A DNA stretch of 64,000 bases, from contig NC_090291.1 of the NCBI RefSeq assembly GCF_037392515.1, forward strand, positions 14,455,001-14,519,000. Direction: 5' to 3'. Positions 11,201-26,200 of the stretch are shown piece by piece. Each line of letters begins with the position of its first letter. Positions within the stretch are counted from its first letter, which is position 1. The position numbers and the translations under genes are program-made. Below the pieces are notes generated by a model. The model had not been told where the DNA came from. It did not search any database and saw only the letters and a list, made by a program, of their open reading frames with translations. This stretch comes from Haliotis asinina (taxonomy: Eukaryota > Mollusca > Gastropoda > Lepetellida > Haliotidae).

Positions 11201-14200
11201 GCGTGTGACGTCCAAATAGTTTACAGTTATAAATGACGTCACTGTGCTAATCCCTCTGTCACGTGATTAGACCTTGCTTGGTTCGTTGACAGATGACTCG
11301 AGTCATCACACTCTGGGCAGTTTCCATCAAATTATGTGGGAGAATTATTGTAAACAGAACAGTAAACTTGAATTATCATTTTATTAAAGTCGTAAAGCGA
11401 TTTGGTATCAAACTCACTTTCACTCGTTTAAAAACAAATCATTAACTCGCTCAATAAAAACGTAAGGTCTTTTATTATCCTCTTTTAAATTCTTTTCTCC
11501 CTGCAGTAATGGGGTTAATTTAGTTCATATTCCTACAGTAAAATGTTCAAATTACTGACTTTGAAACGAGTGTAAAGTATCTTTTTATTTTTTGTTGAGT
11601 TTATTATGCACTTTTTTGAGGTGAAGGTCGGTTAAACCACAGGCAAACTGTAGCGCATATGGGGTTGCGCAGCATAGAGAGTATGACAATTCTTCTTATA
11701 TGCGAAGAGGACTGGTCATTTTCTCTATGATGCGCAACCCATTTGCGCTACAGTTTGCCTGTGATTAAACAAGAGTGAATACAATCGCCCTATCCTTCCG
11801 ATTACACTTTCAGTATTATGATGTATATTTTGCGGATCGTTGAGATACTTTCTCATGAAACTAATCTTAGTATCTACATTTAGCCTTGTTAAATATCATA
11901 TCATACGAGGATATAGCGTATGCGGTTTTTTTAGCGTTTTTAAATTGTTTGAATAATATTTACATATACTGACACATTTACTGTAGTGTACCATATTCTA
12001 AGCCTTTACACAATCGTTAGAAAATCACAGGCAACTATTACTGCAACACGTGCTTTAGTTCCTGTGATGTACAAAATTCAATATGTTTGAACTAATATTG
12101 CAGTGTGAACAAATGAATAAACAGCGATTCAATTCCACCTTATAATTAAAACTGATAATATTAATGAAAATGATTTATACATTTTATGAAATGTATAGGT
12201 GCACATATTTAAAGGAATTGTCTTGTTCATGGAATTTGTTTGTGTCGTGTTGTAGACAAAACAATTATGAATATTGAATGAGCAGGTGCGCGTTTATCGG
12301 AAACGTGTTATGATTCATTATCATTGTTTTCGATAATATAATGAAGTCAAATCCAATCAAAACATAATGTGATGGCAATGCATCTAACTCAAACAATGTT
12401 TATACGAAAATTGTTTAAACATATATAAACCAGGTCATGTCGTAATTTAGAGAACCTTACATTCACATTCTAATGATGTTATACAAAAAAAGAGATCTGT
12501 TTGCACCTTTCCTTGCGTACTTATGAAGAGAAATAGTCACATAATCATAAGAATACTATGACTAAGAATTTATATCCTAAATAATAGTCAGGTGCTGTGA
12601 AATATTATTTTTCATTTACGTTAAATAGATGCCAAAGAGTGGCGCGAGTTGCTCACGATAAAATACGCCGTTAAACCGTCTAATTGTTGATATATTTAGG
12701 ACACTATTGCAACAGTAAAACCATTAATTTTATGGTTTGTCTAACGGGTGTCTAATTCTGCCGTAGCAGGGGAGATCTGTTTTTACAATTAATGGAACTT
12801 GAGAGAGATATATACTAATCAGCAAACCAGCGTCGACATTCCGACGTCAGCAAATGCACAAAGTATGCCATGACGTCACCCAACATAACATCTTTGAGAG
12901 GCATGTTTAGAAGTTGGTGAATCAGATAAGGACAAAACTTTATGGATGAGCGACTTCTTTATTCAGGTGGAGTGACGTTTCGATACAGCTTCTTGTATCG
13001 TTGTCAAGCAAGTAGGAGGCAGATGGGTGGGGTGGCTTAGCGGTAATAGCGTTCTCTCGTCTCACGAAAGTCCTCGGTTCGATTCCCCACATGGGTACAA
13101 TGCCTAAAACCTGAAGTCCTCCACTGTGATATTGCTAAAACATTGCTAAAAGCGACGTAAAACTAAACTCACTCCCTTGAATCTTATGCGATTCACTGTC
13201 AACTGATATAACCCTATTCTCCTCAGATGCATTCCGAAGAAAAGGATGAGACGGCGACCTTCATTGCTGGAGACTTGGATCAGCTTGAACCGGAAAAGAA
13301 GGGTCAAGGTGAAGGCCGTGAACAATGGAGCCGGAAGATGGACTTCGTCTTGTCGCTGATCGGTTATGCTGTGGGTGTTGGCAACTTGTGGAGGTTTCCA
13401 TACCTGTGTCTCAGGAATGGCGGGGGTAGGATTTGTTGTGTATTAAAGGAGACATATTGAATCACAACAATAAGATATATGTTGTATAGATCCAAACAAA
13501 GTTTCGAGTTATTTCAAAGTTTGAAAAGGTTGGAAATTTCGATTTTTTTCTCATGACTTAATTATTTTTCGTGTTATTTCTTAAGATTCATTCAAACAAT
13601 CGATTTTTTAGTACTTACTCGTATTTTCACATAGTTTCATGTTTCTTTTTAAAAATCGACGTATAGCGTATTTTATTGCTACTGCAATTGCTGTATCGTT
13701 TTTTCAACCCATCCAATAATTCGAAATTGAAATTTGTTGGTCTTGGCTTCAATACTTTTGTCCTGATAATATTAACTGTTTCTGCGTATTCTACTAGTAG
13801 GTTTGAATGTTTTCACGTAATATCAAGACGCTGTAAAAATTTTGAAATTTCGAAAAAAATGATTAATCTAAGGAATGAGAAAATACTTGGAAAGGCCTCA
13901 GTTTGAGAGTGGGTTTTGTTAACGATATCTGGCACACGATCAAAGACTTAAATAGCAGAAATATCGAAAAAACATCGTCCTAAAAATGTGGAAAAAGTTC
14001 GGAAACAAAACTATTTATGCCTCAAATATGTAACATTAGGCTTTGGTAGACTGCCACCATTTGGCGTAACATACTGAAATATTACGTCAGCGTTAGTTTG
14101 TCGTACAGACCCTGAAGTATATATATCCAAGAAAGCCCACGCAAGTCTAAAAAAGTCTTCAGGAAAAAATGAAGAATGTCTCAGAGCTCCATTTCATTAT

Positions 14201-17200
14201 ATTATTTTTTTTCACTATGAACATTTTTTCAGTAAAATATGTTCATTTCAGAGACTAGTCTACGTCAGTTAGTCTACGTCAGCCTGTATGCCTATTAGTA
14301 GTGTGCACAGTGACATTCTGTATCCTAGGTTTGAATCCTTGGTTCGTCCTGTTCATGTTTTTACGTTTCAGCACCATATTCCTGCTCGTGTATTTGCCCA
14401 AATACGTAAACATCGGTGGCCGCATTTCTTCGATATTATTCCAAACCAAGGTGCCACAGCATCGTGTAGCTAGATACAGCACTAGAGCTAACCAACGATT
14501 CAGTGATAAACTATTTTTGCAGGTGCATTTCTCATTCCATTCTTCACATTCCTTCTGCTGGCCGGAATTCCCTTGTTTTACCTGGAGGTATGTCTGGGAC
14601 AGTTCTCAGGTACAAGCTCGCTCTTCGTTTGGAAACTGTGCCCCCTGTTTAAAGGTAGTCTTTCAACCAGCGATGTTCCTTTAATATGCACAATACTGTG
14701 GTTAAAATGTTTTCTTGTTGGGTTCGATCCTCATTTACGAATATTCTGTGAAATTATTTCTCGTGTCACCCGTCGATATGGATGGAATATTAATAAATCA
14801 CTGTTTATTTGTCGTACATCATGCTTGCCGTGTTTAAAGCAGCGTTAGCCTAAAGCCACTCACACACTTATGAATCGTGGTCCCTGCAATATGGTAGCAG
14901 CCAGGTCAATTGTGTGAGAACTGTTTTGCGCCGTATTTAGCAATATTCCAGCAATGACATTGGTAAAGGGCTTCACACATTGTACCTGCGTTGGGAATCG
15001 AACCTGGATCTTCCGTGTGACGACCAAACGCTTTACGCACATGGAACCGAAGATAATCTTTCCGGCTAGTCGTCTACGGCACACGCTTGTCAGAGATGGC
15101 AGTGTCTGAGATAATGCACGTCAGGATCGTTTTGTAAAGTCCTCTGACTTGGTTCATGGTATCCCGATGTATATCTGTGATGGGGTAGCCTGACGGTCCG
15201 GTCGTCATGACGTCTCGATGCTGGTTCCATGGAGGACAAGGAGCTAGCTTAACTTGCATTCGGTCTTGACCCGGTAAACATGGTTTAAGCATGATTTATG
15301 GTTTGCATATTCGACGTGTAGAGGGAGAGCCAAGTTGTTAAAGCATTCACCCGTCACGCCGAAGACCTGGGTTCGATTCCCCACATGGGTACAATGTGTG
15401 AAGTCCATTTCTGATAATATTGCTCAAATCGATACATGAATACCGATGCTCATGATTTCAATACCCAAATCAGTTTCAGATCGATGTCTTATATTCCTAA
15501 CTTAATGTGTCTTCGATCAGAACATTTCATGAATGATGTAACTGAACTGAAGGGCTGAATATGCAAAGAGACAGTCACGGAACTTAACCCTCACCGGAAC
15601 ATATATCACCCTGGGTGTGCATGTTGTGTTACAGGTGTCGGGTACGGCATGGTGATTGTGTCTGGTATGGCCTGCATATACTACAACGCTGTTATCACTT
15701 GGGTCATCTACTATCTCGTCAACTCCTTCCAGTCGGAGCTACCCTGGAGCCGATGCGGCCATTGGTGGAACACACCAACATGTATAGATACCCGGATGAC
15801 GGGGGCTTCACACAACGGCAGTGATCGACTAACGTTTAATACATCATTGTTGACGTCAAACTGTACCACCAACACTATATGCAACATGACAGAGAACCAG
15901 CAGCTTTATGGGTCGAACTACAGTCTTCTGAACAATTCCGTTTTCAATATTACTGAGGAGAAGGGGAAAACGGCAGCGGAAGAATTCTGGCAGTGAGTAG
16001 TATGCTACAGTGTCTGTAACGCAGACCCCTGAAGATCCGATGCTTGTTTTAGGAGGCGACTGTCGGGTCAGACTCGCTGACTTTGATGACACATGTTATT
16101 GTATCACAGTTGAGTAGATCGATGCTCAAGCTGTTGATCACTAGTTTGTTATTTACAGACCGCAGCCATACAGCTGGAACGTGGCTGAGAGCGGCGTAAA
16201 ACTTTACTCTCTCGCTGTGATAAAGACATGACGAGAATGCTGTCAAAATGGAAACGGTTGATATACACAATTAATTCTAACATAAAATCTCCACAGGATG
16301 TTCTAAAGAGAAGCAAATGGAAACTTGGGTACCTTTTGGATGTTCCAAAAATTATTCGGTGTGCATGAACCAACGTTAGCCCGCCTGGGGTGCAAAGATT
16401 GTGGATTTGTCATGATGTCCCTGTTTGGTGTTAGGGGAATCGCTTACCCCAAGAATAACTCTCTCCTTTTTTATGCTGACACAACGCGAGATAAGTAGAA
16501 AAAGTATACAGACATTTAGAAATATGGGCGATAAGTGTGCCATACATCACCATGCTGATGTGTTCTTGGATACGCTTTTCTCAGAAAGTCATTTCAGAAA
16601 CGGGATGCATTTGTGTCAGCTCACGATTTATCAATTTCTGATTCCATCACTATCCTTTTTATCCATTTTGTTTTTTATTTCTTTCGACAACTCTGTTCCG
16701 CTTTTGATACACCTGTGAAAACCATTTGTCCGATGCAGTTCCGTGTTTTAGCTCGTGCAATTTACACGTTCCTGTGTTTGTTAGGTAAACACTCAACTTA
16801 CCTTTCTATATTTGACGGATCCAAGATACGGAAGCAAGATACGTTCACAGTGCCTCGACCTGGTGCTTTCAGCAAGACATGTACTTGATCATGACGCAGA
16901 GACAAATGCATTTGTTTCGACCAGAAGCATAGCATGGGCACGTCTGTCGTGAATATTCCTTTACGGAAGCGATCGTTATCTTCAGCATAGTGTAGTAATT
17001 CAGTTTGCAGCATTGCCATACGGTCGTGACGTAAGAGGCAACTAACGGGATCGGGTGGTCAGACTTGCTGACATGGTTGGCACATGTCATCGGTTCCCAA
17101 TCGCGCAGATCGATGCTCATGTTGTTGGTCACTAGATTGTCTAGTCCAGACTCGATTATTTACAGACCGCCGCCATATAGCTGGAATATTGTTAACTGCG

Positions 17201-20200
17201 GCGTAAAAATATACTCACTCATACGGTCGTGATCATAGGAATATAGGCACCGATGCAGCACCAAATTTGGTCATAGTTAACGATTGTTTTCTTACGTGGT
17301 CTACATTGCCCACTCACCAAATTCGAGAAAACCTATGTTTAATCTCGACTGTAAGCATCTCGTCGTCGCATAAGTTAGTTCGTGTATCCGAATAGACAGA
17401 TGTTCATGACGTCAATCACTGGATTGTCCGGTCCAGCTCGATTATTTCACACCGCCCTCAAATGGCTGGAATGTTGCAGAGTACGGCGCACAAGAAGCAA
17501 AAATAAGGTTAGGATACTTTAGACTGTGACTTCAGGCAACGCTAAATTCTTGTTATTTTTTCTGTATAGATACAACGTGTTGAGAAAGTCCTCCGGTTTT
17601 GAAGAACTCGGGAGTCTCCAGTGGCACTCTGCCCTGTGTCTGTTGGCCGCCTGGGTCCTCGTTGTGCTCTGTCTGTTCAGAGGGGTCAAGTCCCTCGGCA
17701 AGGTGAGACGAACTGCTTGGGTTGTGGAGGGATCGGTGAATATGGCATCCACGATATCTCCAGGGTATACGTTCCTACAAGTTTCCAGCATACCCTGGAT
17801 GCATCTACGGCTCTATGATTTTTTCCTCACTTTGCTGGTTCTGTTTTCTCACAGTAGCCAATTAGCTAAGCCGCCGAGACAACCGGTCGCAGCGGTCGAT
17901 ATCGGTCGCAGCTTCAAAGGTTTGTTCGAAATGTATTTGTGGGAAATAATGCAGACGAAGTGGCAGGTCCAGAGTATATGTAAAAACTCCTTCTACCTCC
18001 TTTAGTTACCGACTTTAATCGGTTAGATAATTTTAGAACCGAAAGTGTGTTGTGATTGGTTCGCTCAACCTCATAGGGTAGACACCTGAGTGGATCAAAA
18101 CCCAGCCAAGGGAGGTAATAAATTCATCGGCCCGAGCTGTAGATGCGTCATTGGTGCAGTGGAGATTTAATTTATCAGAGAGTATGACCTGGAGATATCG
18201 GGGATGCAAATATGGACGAGAACGTATGTTTGAGAGGATTGTGAGCGAGGGTGTGTGTTTGGGAGGACCAGTGAGGGAGGGAGGGGTGTTTGTGTCTGGG
18301 GATTGAATGAGTGAATGAGTGCGTGTGTGAGAGAGAGAGAGCGACTGCGTCAGTCTGGAATGAGTGATTAGATTAGAGAGCAAGAGAGTGGATTAGAACT
18401 TTGTTAGTGACGACATCCTAATGATCCGCTACACTCACATACGACAAACACATTTTTTAGAACAAAATGATTTAGCTAACCCAGTGCAAACTGACACACC
18501 CATATATGCCCCAGTAACAGTTGAAAAGGTCAATCTTCTTAGTAGAGAATTCTTTCGTCATTACTCCAGAGAATAATACATTGTTCTGTGTAGATTAAAA
18601 AACCAGACTTTGATCATTTATTGTTATCATTCATCGATCATGTACCAAGACCTGTTCCTGTGTAGACAAAACGTCTTCATGATGTCATTAAATCATCTTC
18701 AAGTTATACCCAAACGAGTCGTCCACTGGAGCGTTCGTATACGTATTTCAGGTCGTGTACATCACTGCGCTCCTGCCGTATGCTTTGCTGACGATATTCC
18801 TAATCCGAGGTGCCGTTTTACCAGGAGCCCTCGACGGCATCAGGTTCTACGTCACACCCGACTTCTCCAAGTTAAAGAACTTTAGTGTAAGTGTGCAGTT
18901 AGCGTCTTCAGCAAAGCATGAATTTCTTAATCCTGACTGTTGCAACGGAACGGTGGCTTTATGTTGACAGTGATGAAATTACTCCGCTCAATTAACGTGT
19001 TCCACTCCTCACATTACAAGCAATACAATTTGCTGTGTTACATGATGTAGTAGAAACCGACCCACAAGAGATTGAGTCGATTGCTCAACCTGTTTCGTTG
19101 TGACCTGTTGGCATGTCAGAATAATACACAGAGGTCTGTGATTGTTGGACAATGACCAGACGAACGTTCAGTGACGGTCATGCACATTTAAGTCTGTTTA
19201 GGCAATTTAATTTTTTAGACAAAATTGTTGAGGTGAAAGATGTCGCTTTTGCGCTTTTTTGAAATAGTGTTTACTCGCTTCAGGTGTGGATTGAGGCATG
19301 CATTCAGGTGTTCTACTCTCTTGGTCCTGCTTGGGGAGGTCTCATCACGATGTCAAGTTTCAACAAGTTCGATAACAACTGCTTCAGGTGAACATATATA
19401 CCCTTCAAAAAAGTAGAGGAACCTGAACTTTGAAGTGTGTTAAAAAGAACACCCATTGAGGAACGTTACAATGACATTTATCTTGTGCATGCGGCATCAT
19501 TTCACTTTATTTCCCGACGCAAACACATTGCATAGGAAGCATGAGCACAACGTGTGATTCTCCTACACGTGAATGGAGCATGTCGGTAAATCACTGTAGA
19601 CGATTGTATCCGGTAATTTTCTTGCATCTGTGCATGGTCAGGGTTTTCAGGGTCATAACACACACTACTGACTGAAAATTGTAAACCTGATTTTTAAAAA
19701 ATTTAATTTAATAAGGGGAATGACTGAACGAAACAGCTTTGCTTTGAATGAAATCCATGTGGTGATGCATTCTCAAAACATCCATTATTATTGTGTCAAC
19801 ATTGATTCAATCCCATATATCTCCCAATTTCTATGTACAATCGTACATAGAAAGTACAGTTCCCCTAGTAAAGTACCGTTTTGATGGGTCATTATGGGTG
19901 TACGCCGCGTTGGCCAATATCCTGACAATATCGCGGCGTGGAACGCAAGAAGTGGGTTTCTACCCATGTGGGGAATCGAACCCGTGTCTCTATTGGACGA
20001 ACGAGCGAACGCTTTTACCTATAAACCTATTAACCTTCGCCCTGCCCTTTGAGAGAATGATCAAGATCTTTAAATGATTTATGATATATTTCTACAATAT
20101 CGGTGACGTTATTAATAGGCAGTATTGACATATATCTTTCCGTCTCGCGTAAACACGTATTGACGTTTGTCGTTCAGTCCTCAGCAAGTACTTCCGTATG

Positions 20201-23200
20201 TCCTGTCCTCAGCCAGTATGGATGGATTTATATCCTTTTGTTCCAGTTAAGTATGTACTGATATGTATCCTTCTGCCCTGGGTAAACTAGACTTGATACT
20301 AATATTTTTCCAGATTTTTCCCTTCGGTAACCAGTCAACAGGGAGTGATCGCTCAGTCCCTCGACATCAAGAACTTATGTATATACCTTTCATGGAACCT
20401 CATTAAACAAGTATTCTTACCCTTCGGTGCTCAGTTAACAAGTTTTGATGTATATCCTTCGGGTCTCAGTAAAAGGTATTGCTATATACCACCACACAGT
20501 TCTCTGTAAGAAAGAACCCATCGTTATTTCCTTGTTATCAATAAGCAACTTCTAAAATACATCCTTCGTGCAATGTATGTGATTCATCCTAAGTTAAAGA
20601 AAGAAGTAGTACCTTAACATTTCTGATACGTTACGTTTACTTTCATTAAATTGTGGTTATATGTTTGACCATTTATATTGTATTGTTTCATGAATGAAAA
20701 TATTAGGGACATTTCAGTATAGTTACTAACGCCGTTATCCATCCCATAGAACATTCTCTTCTTTAGTGTTTAATATCATTTTCAACAACATAACCTAAAA
20801 TACGTTAATATTGTTTGCCTCCATTAAGTTTTGATGTATCCATCTTCCATCAGGACATGAGTTCTGATGTACATTATACAACGGTTGTATCGAAGGGGCA
20901 GCTAATCTCAATTCGTTATAGCCGAAGTTGGTTGGGCGGATGTCGACTATGATATAAAGTGAGTGGCAGGGCAAATAACTCCAGTTCGTTACATCCGTCA
21001 GTTTGTTATATACGCTAGTTCGTTTTAAACGGTATGTCCTGCTTTCAGGGATGCCGTTATTGCCACACTGGCGGACGGTATGACCAGTTTTTACGGCGGA
21101 TTTGTCATCTTTGCAGTGATCGGATACATGGCGAAAGAATCCAATCTACCTATCACTGAAGTTGCAACACAAGGTAAGCAAGAGATTTATCGTAGGTGGA
21201 GACATTCGGGATACATGGTAGAGGCTGCGCGTTATAATCAAGTAGTAAATAGAGCAACATTGGCGACGAAAAGTCCATTAACAGGGTAAATTCTATAAAT
21301 TCTTTAGACGATATTCATGATGATGATGATGAGTGAGTTTAGTTTTACCCCGCACTCAGCAATATTCCAGCTATATGGCGGCGGTCTGTAAATATTCCAG
21401 TCTGGACCAGACAATCCAGTGATCAACAACATGAGCATCGATCTGCGCGATTGGGAACCGATGACATGCGTCACCCACGTCAACGAGTCTGACCACCCGA
21501 TCCCGTTAGTCGCCTCTAACGACAAGCATAGTAGCTTTTTATGGCAAGCATGGGTTGCTGAAGGCATATTCTACCCCGGTACCTTCACGGGTCTGATGAT
21601 GTTGATGATCATGATGATGATCATGCTGATGATGATAGTGATGGTCTTTCTTTAATATATGTCTTGTCTTCGAAAGTACCTGCTGGATGATGATGATGAT
21701 GATGATGATGATAATGATGATGCTGTTGTCTCATAACATGTTTATTTTGCGCTGTTCGTTTGAGACACAACCCGTGAAGGTGAGAATATTGACCTTCAGT
21801 AACCCATGCTTGTCGTAAGAGGTAACTACAGAGATCGGGTTGTCAGGCTAGCAGCCTTGGTTGACATAAGTCATCGGTTCCCATTGGTCAGTCGATTGTC
21901 TGATCCAGACTCGATTATGTACGGACCGCTGCTTTACAGCTAGAATATTGGTGAGACACAAGAAGCATACAGTTGATTTATGCGTGCCCGCTGGTAATTT
22001 CATATTAGTCATAGCGACATGTATTTACAATGTACAAACATCATCAGCATAGTATGGATGTCTTATCTCCACAGGTCCAGGCCTTGCCATGGTAGCTTAC
22101 CCAGAAGCCATTACACGACTTCCGCTTCCGCAAATATGGGCAGTGTTGTTTTTCTTCATGCTTCTTCTCCTCGGACTGGACAGTCAGGTCAGAAACGTTA
22201 CGTTTTGCTTTGTTAAATTTTAGCCTTACGCCACGCGTAAATATTCGATCTGTATTAGACTTATGTTCGACTTCTGAAAAAATCGAGGGAAGAGGGGATC
22301 ACTTACTGACATCATTATTATCGATCCACGCAAATGCGATACGATCCCACCAACCTAGTGAATGAGTCCGAACATTTGATCGGGTTTGTCGATATTTGCA
22401 AATCTGTTAAATCTTGCTCCGGTTATCCTATTCTTTATTTAGTAATGTATGCTTCGTTTGAGTCAAACTTCGGATAACTCGAACCTTTTCCTATTGGTCC
22501 CTTTAACTTCGACATAATATTGGACGATATTATGTTGGTCACTCTTCGCCGGAACACAGTCATATATTTTTTTCAAACGTCCTTAGGGTATTCCTTCCCA
22601 CGATCCATTCCATCCCTCCCTCCTTCTTTAATAGTCACTTTTCGTTTAACACCTACCAATTAACCATATTTAACAATATGTTTTATATTATTTTGTACAG
22701 TTTGGGATGTTCGAGACACTTGTTAGCGGCATTTTAGACGCTTTTCCTAACAAGCTGAGGAAGAAGAGGCTACTTGTAACATCCTCCTTGGCAGCAATAA
22801 GCTACTTAGTAGCCCTTCCTATTGCTACAAATGTAAGTTCACGTAATTCGTTTACAACTGAAAGATAGATCAAGGTAGATCAAGATAGATCAAGATAACC
22901 TTGATGCCAAACGTTTAAATGTTGTCTCTAGGCCCCTCAACCGTCAGCACTTTGACTGGCTGTAGTTGACCTTCGATCCGGTTGTCAGCCTTATCTGTCT
23001 CGTCAGTAATATTCGTGAACAATCTGTGAACATCATATTTAATAAAGGTTATTTTAATTTCCAATTTGAGGAATATGAACACAAAGCCGTATTTCCGACA
23101 ATGAACTGAAACGATCCGTGATTTCAGAAATGTTCTTTTCTTTAGCTTAGTCTGATTTTGTTTTTACTCTTGCTTAATGTGATGAATGAAATTAGACGTA

Positions 23201-26200
23201 AATGTCAGCGAGGGTGTTGTCTAATTTGAAGACTTCTCGATCACAGTCTACATCACAGTCTCTTCCCTGTAGTTTTGATAAGGCGATCTCTGAACTCATT
23301 CTATAGTGAACAGAGCTGGGATAGAGTTAATGAATTGTGTAAAATATAAAGGTCACTTTTTTACAACGTTTTTGCATAACGTTAATACTGACGGACAAAA
23401 CTGTCCACATTTTGTTGCAGGGTGGAATTTATGTCTTCCAACTGTTAGACTGGTTCGTTGCAGCATTCTGTGTTCTTCTGACATCATTCTTAGAGTGCAT
23501 AATTATTGGCTGGATATATGGTATGTATTCACTGGAGAACATCGTGCTTTGTACATAGCTGTGTTCAATCCATGTTTCACTGTTATAAATCGGCCAATGT
23601 ATATCTTAGCTCTTATGAGATAGTTTTATTTGGATGGTGATGTTTAACACCGCAGAGTCATTTTGCAGCTATATGTCGGCTGTCTTAAAATAGTTGAGTC
23701 TGGACCAGCCAATCCAGTGATGGATCTCATGAGCATCGATCTACGCAACCAAATAAGCGAGCCTACGAATCCGACCAACCCAAGCATAGGTTGCTGAAGA
23801 CTTATTGTGTTATCAGTCTCGCATAGGTCTTCTCAAATTAAAACTTTTTTGGTTGCAGGTGTTGAGAGATTTGGCAGAGACATCGAAATGATGCTTGGGA
23901 GACCCCCATCATTACCCATGAAACTGTGCTGGTGTTTTGTTACTCCATTACTTATGTTGGTAAGTGCACGTTTTTAAGTATGGTTGCAAAATATCTAGCT
24001 GAAATGGTTAGTTTGTTTTTACGTAACTTCACCAATTTTCAACAATACCACGGATGGGGAACCAGAGGTGGGTTTACAATATGTGACCAAATGTTCACTT
24101 GAACCCAGGTCTTCACTGTTACAGCGTTTTATGATTTAATTTGGACCAAATGCTTTTAATGATAAAAGCAATGCAAATATGCCATAACTTTAAAATGTCA
24201 TTACATCTGTCTAGCCGTTATGTCGATTGTGTGCAGCGATATCAACTATATTTTCCTCGTAAGAGTAATTGCCATAAACAAACATCAACATTATTCCTGA
24301 ATACGATGACTTCAATTCATATATTTCCTGATCTGGTTCACCAGATTATATGAATAGGTTTAAATATTAATTCTTATTTTCAAGTAAATAAGATAATTAT
24401 TATTTACGTCAGTTATCGTAAGGATAAGAAATCCGAAACAACTCGGTGCGCCTAGTGGATGCAAAAGTTGTTTACTCCCCGGGGAGTTGAGATTGATAAT
24501 ACGATGTGACTTTGAGATTGACATCCAATGATGGAAGGGAAAATCACCAGCGCCTTGAGCATGTGCTGGTTGTGTGGATCAACACACTATATAAATATAG
24601 GATTCATTATTGATATAGATACATTATTGATATAGATACATTATTGATATAGATACATTATAGATATAGATACATTATTGATATAGATACATTATTGATA
24701 TAGATACATTATTGATATAGATACATTATTTACATTATAGAAATGCTTATTTACTACTTATTTAAACCTCCTGAAGGCATGAACGTACCTACACAGGTAT
24801 ACGTTACTATTAGGATAGGTTTTTCCTCACACCAAAGGCCCTGGTTTTGATTGTTCATTTGAAACGCATTTCTTTTACCAGCGCATTAGTGTAAGTCAAC
24901 CAATGGCGGACAACCAACCCCTCACGATCTTTGTAAGCTAGTATCATCATGTTCTCTCCTTTGACAGGTGGCGCTCATCTTCACAATCTACACCTACAAG
25001 ATGCCTACCTACGATGGCTATATCTACCCAGTATATGCCAGGGGTATTGGGTTCGTCATTTCCGTACTTCCGGTCATTCCCATTCCGGTGTTCATGGTCT
25101 GGGAGCTGTGCAAGACTGAAGGGTCATTTATACAGGTACAAACTGCAAACATATCATCAAAGCAGACCTCCAAAACGAAACACTACATGTATATAGATCC
25201 GATACGCTATTATTGAAAAAAAATAAATGAATAGAATCTGGAGTGCATGTTGTTAAAACTTCATGTATTTCTCTGAAACCTTATCTTTTGCGGATAAGAA
25301 AAATGAAACGATTCGACCCATAGAACCCAACAGTAACCGTGCTGTTGATTCCTGGATTGTCTGGTCCAGATTTGATTATTTACGGACAGCCACCGTGCAT
25401 CTGTAAAGAAACAACAAACAAACACATATCAATTTACCAACAGAGACAACATATGACAATCCTGAATCATAGCAAATATATAAAAACGTTTGACCCATCA
25501 TCAATTCACACTTTATGGCAAGTAATCCACCATCACAGGCTACATATGACAGCTGGATTAACGCTTAATTTTATGTTGTTTAGCCGAAAGGTAATGACAC
25601 GAGACGGCCATAAACTATAGCAACTAATGTCATATCTTCCTACGTAACGAAAATATGACAGGAGTAACCTCTGTGGGAAAAGAATGGTAGAGTATCAGCA
25701 ATGTACACTTCATGGCCAGTATTATGACCATTCCGTACCATCCCTTACCATCCCATACCATCCCTTACCATCTCATACCATCCCATAAGATCCCTTACCA
25801 TCCCATACCATCCCTTACCATCCCATACCATCCCTTACCATCCTGTAAGATTACTTACCATCCCATACCATCCACATACCGTGCCTTACCATCCCATACC
25901 ATCCCATACCATCCCTTACCATCCCATACCATCCCACACCATCCATATACCATCCCTTACCATCCCTTATCATCCCATACCATCCCTCACCATCCCATAC
26001 CATCCCCACGTAGTGCTTAACCGTTCACATTAAATATTACGGGAAGGTATATGTTAACACAGAGCTATAACGTTCTGGGATCTGCCAATTTCCACTGAGC
26101 CTCTTGTTCGCGCGTACTGTGGTAATGGGGTAACGATTCTTCGCTTGGTCAGTCTGTGAGGCTTATTTCTCAAGTCTCCAGGGGCAATAGGGTAGAATAA

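Noticed and set aside
13029-13110. Possible functional tRNA genes at the GGTTCGATTCC motifs
   Set aside because: The B-box-like motifs belong to repeated SINE heads with an ACTC tail. No full cloverleaf can be drawn.
25712-26020. 102-codon frame of repeated I-P-Y-H-P
   Set aside because: By-product of the 10-bp minisatellite.
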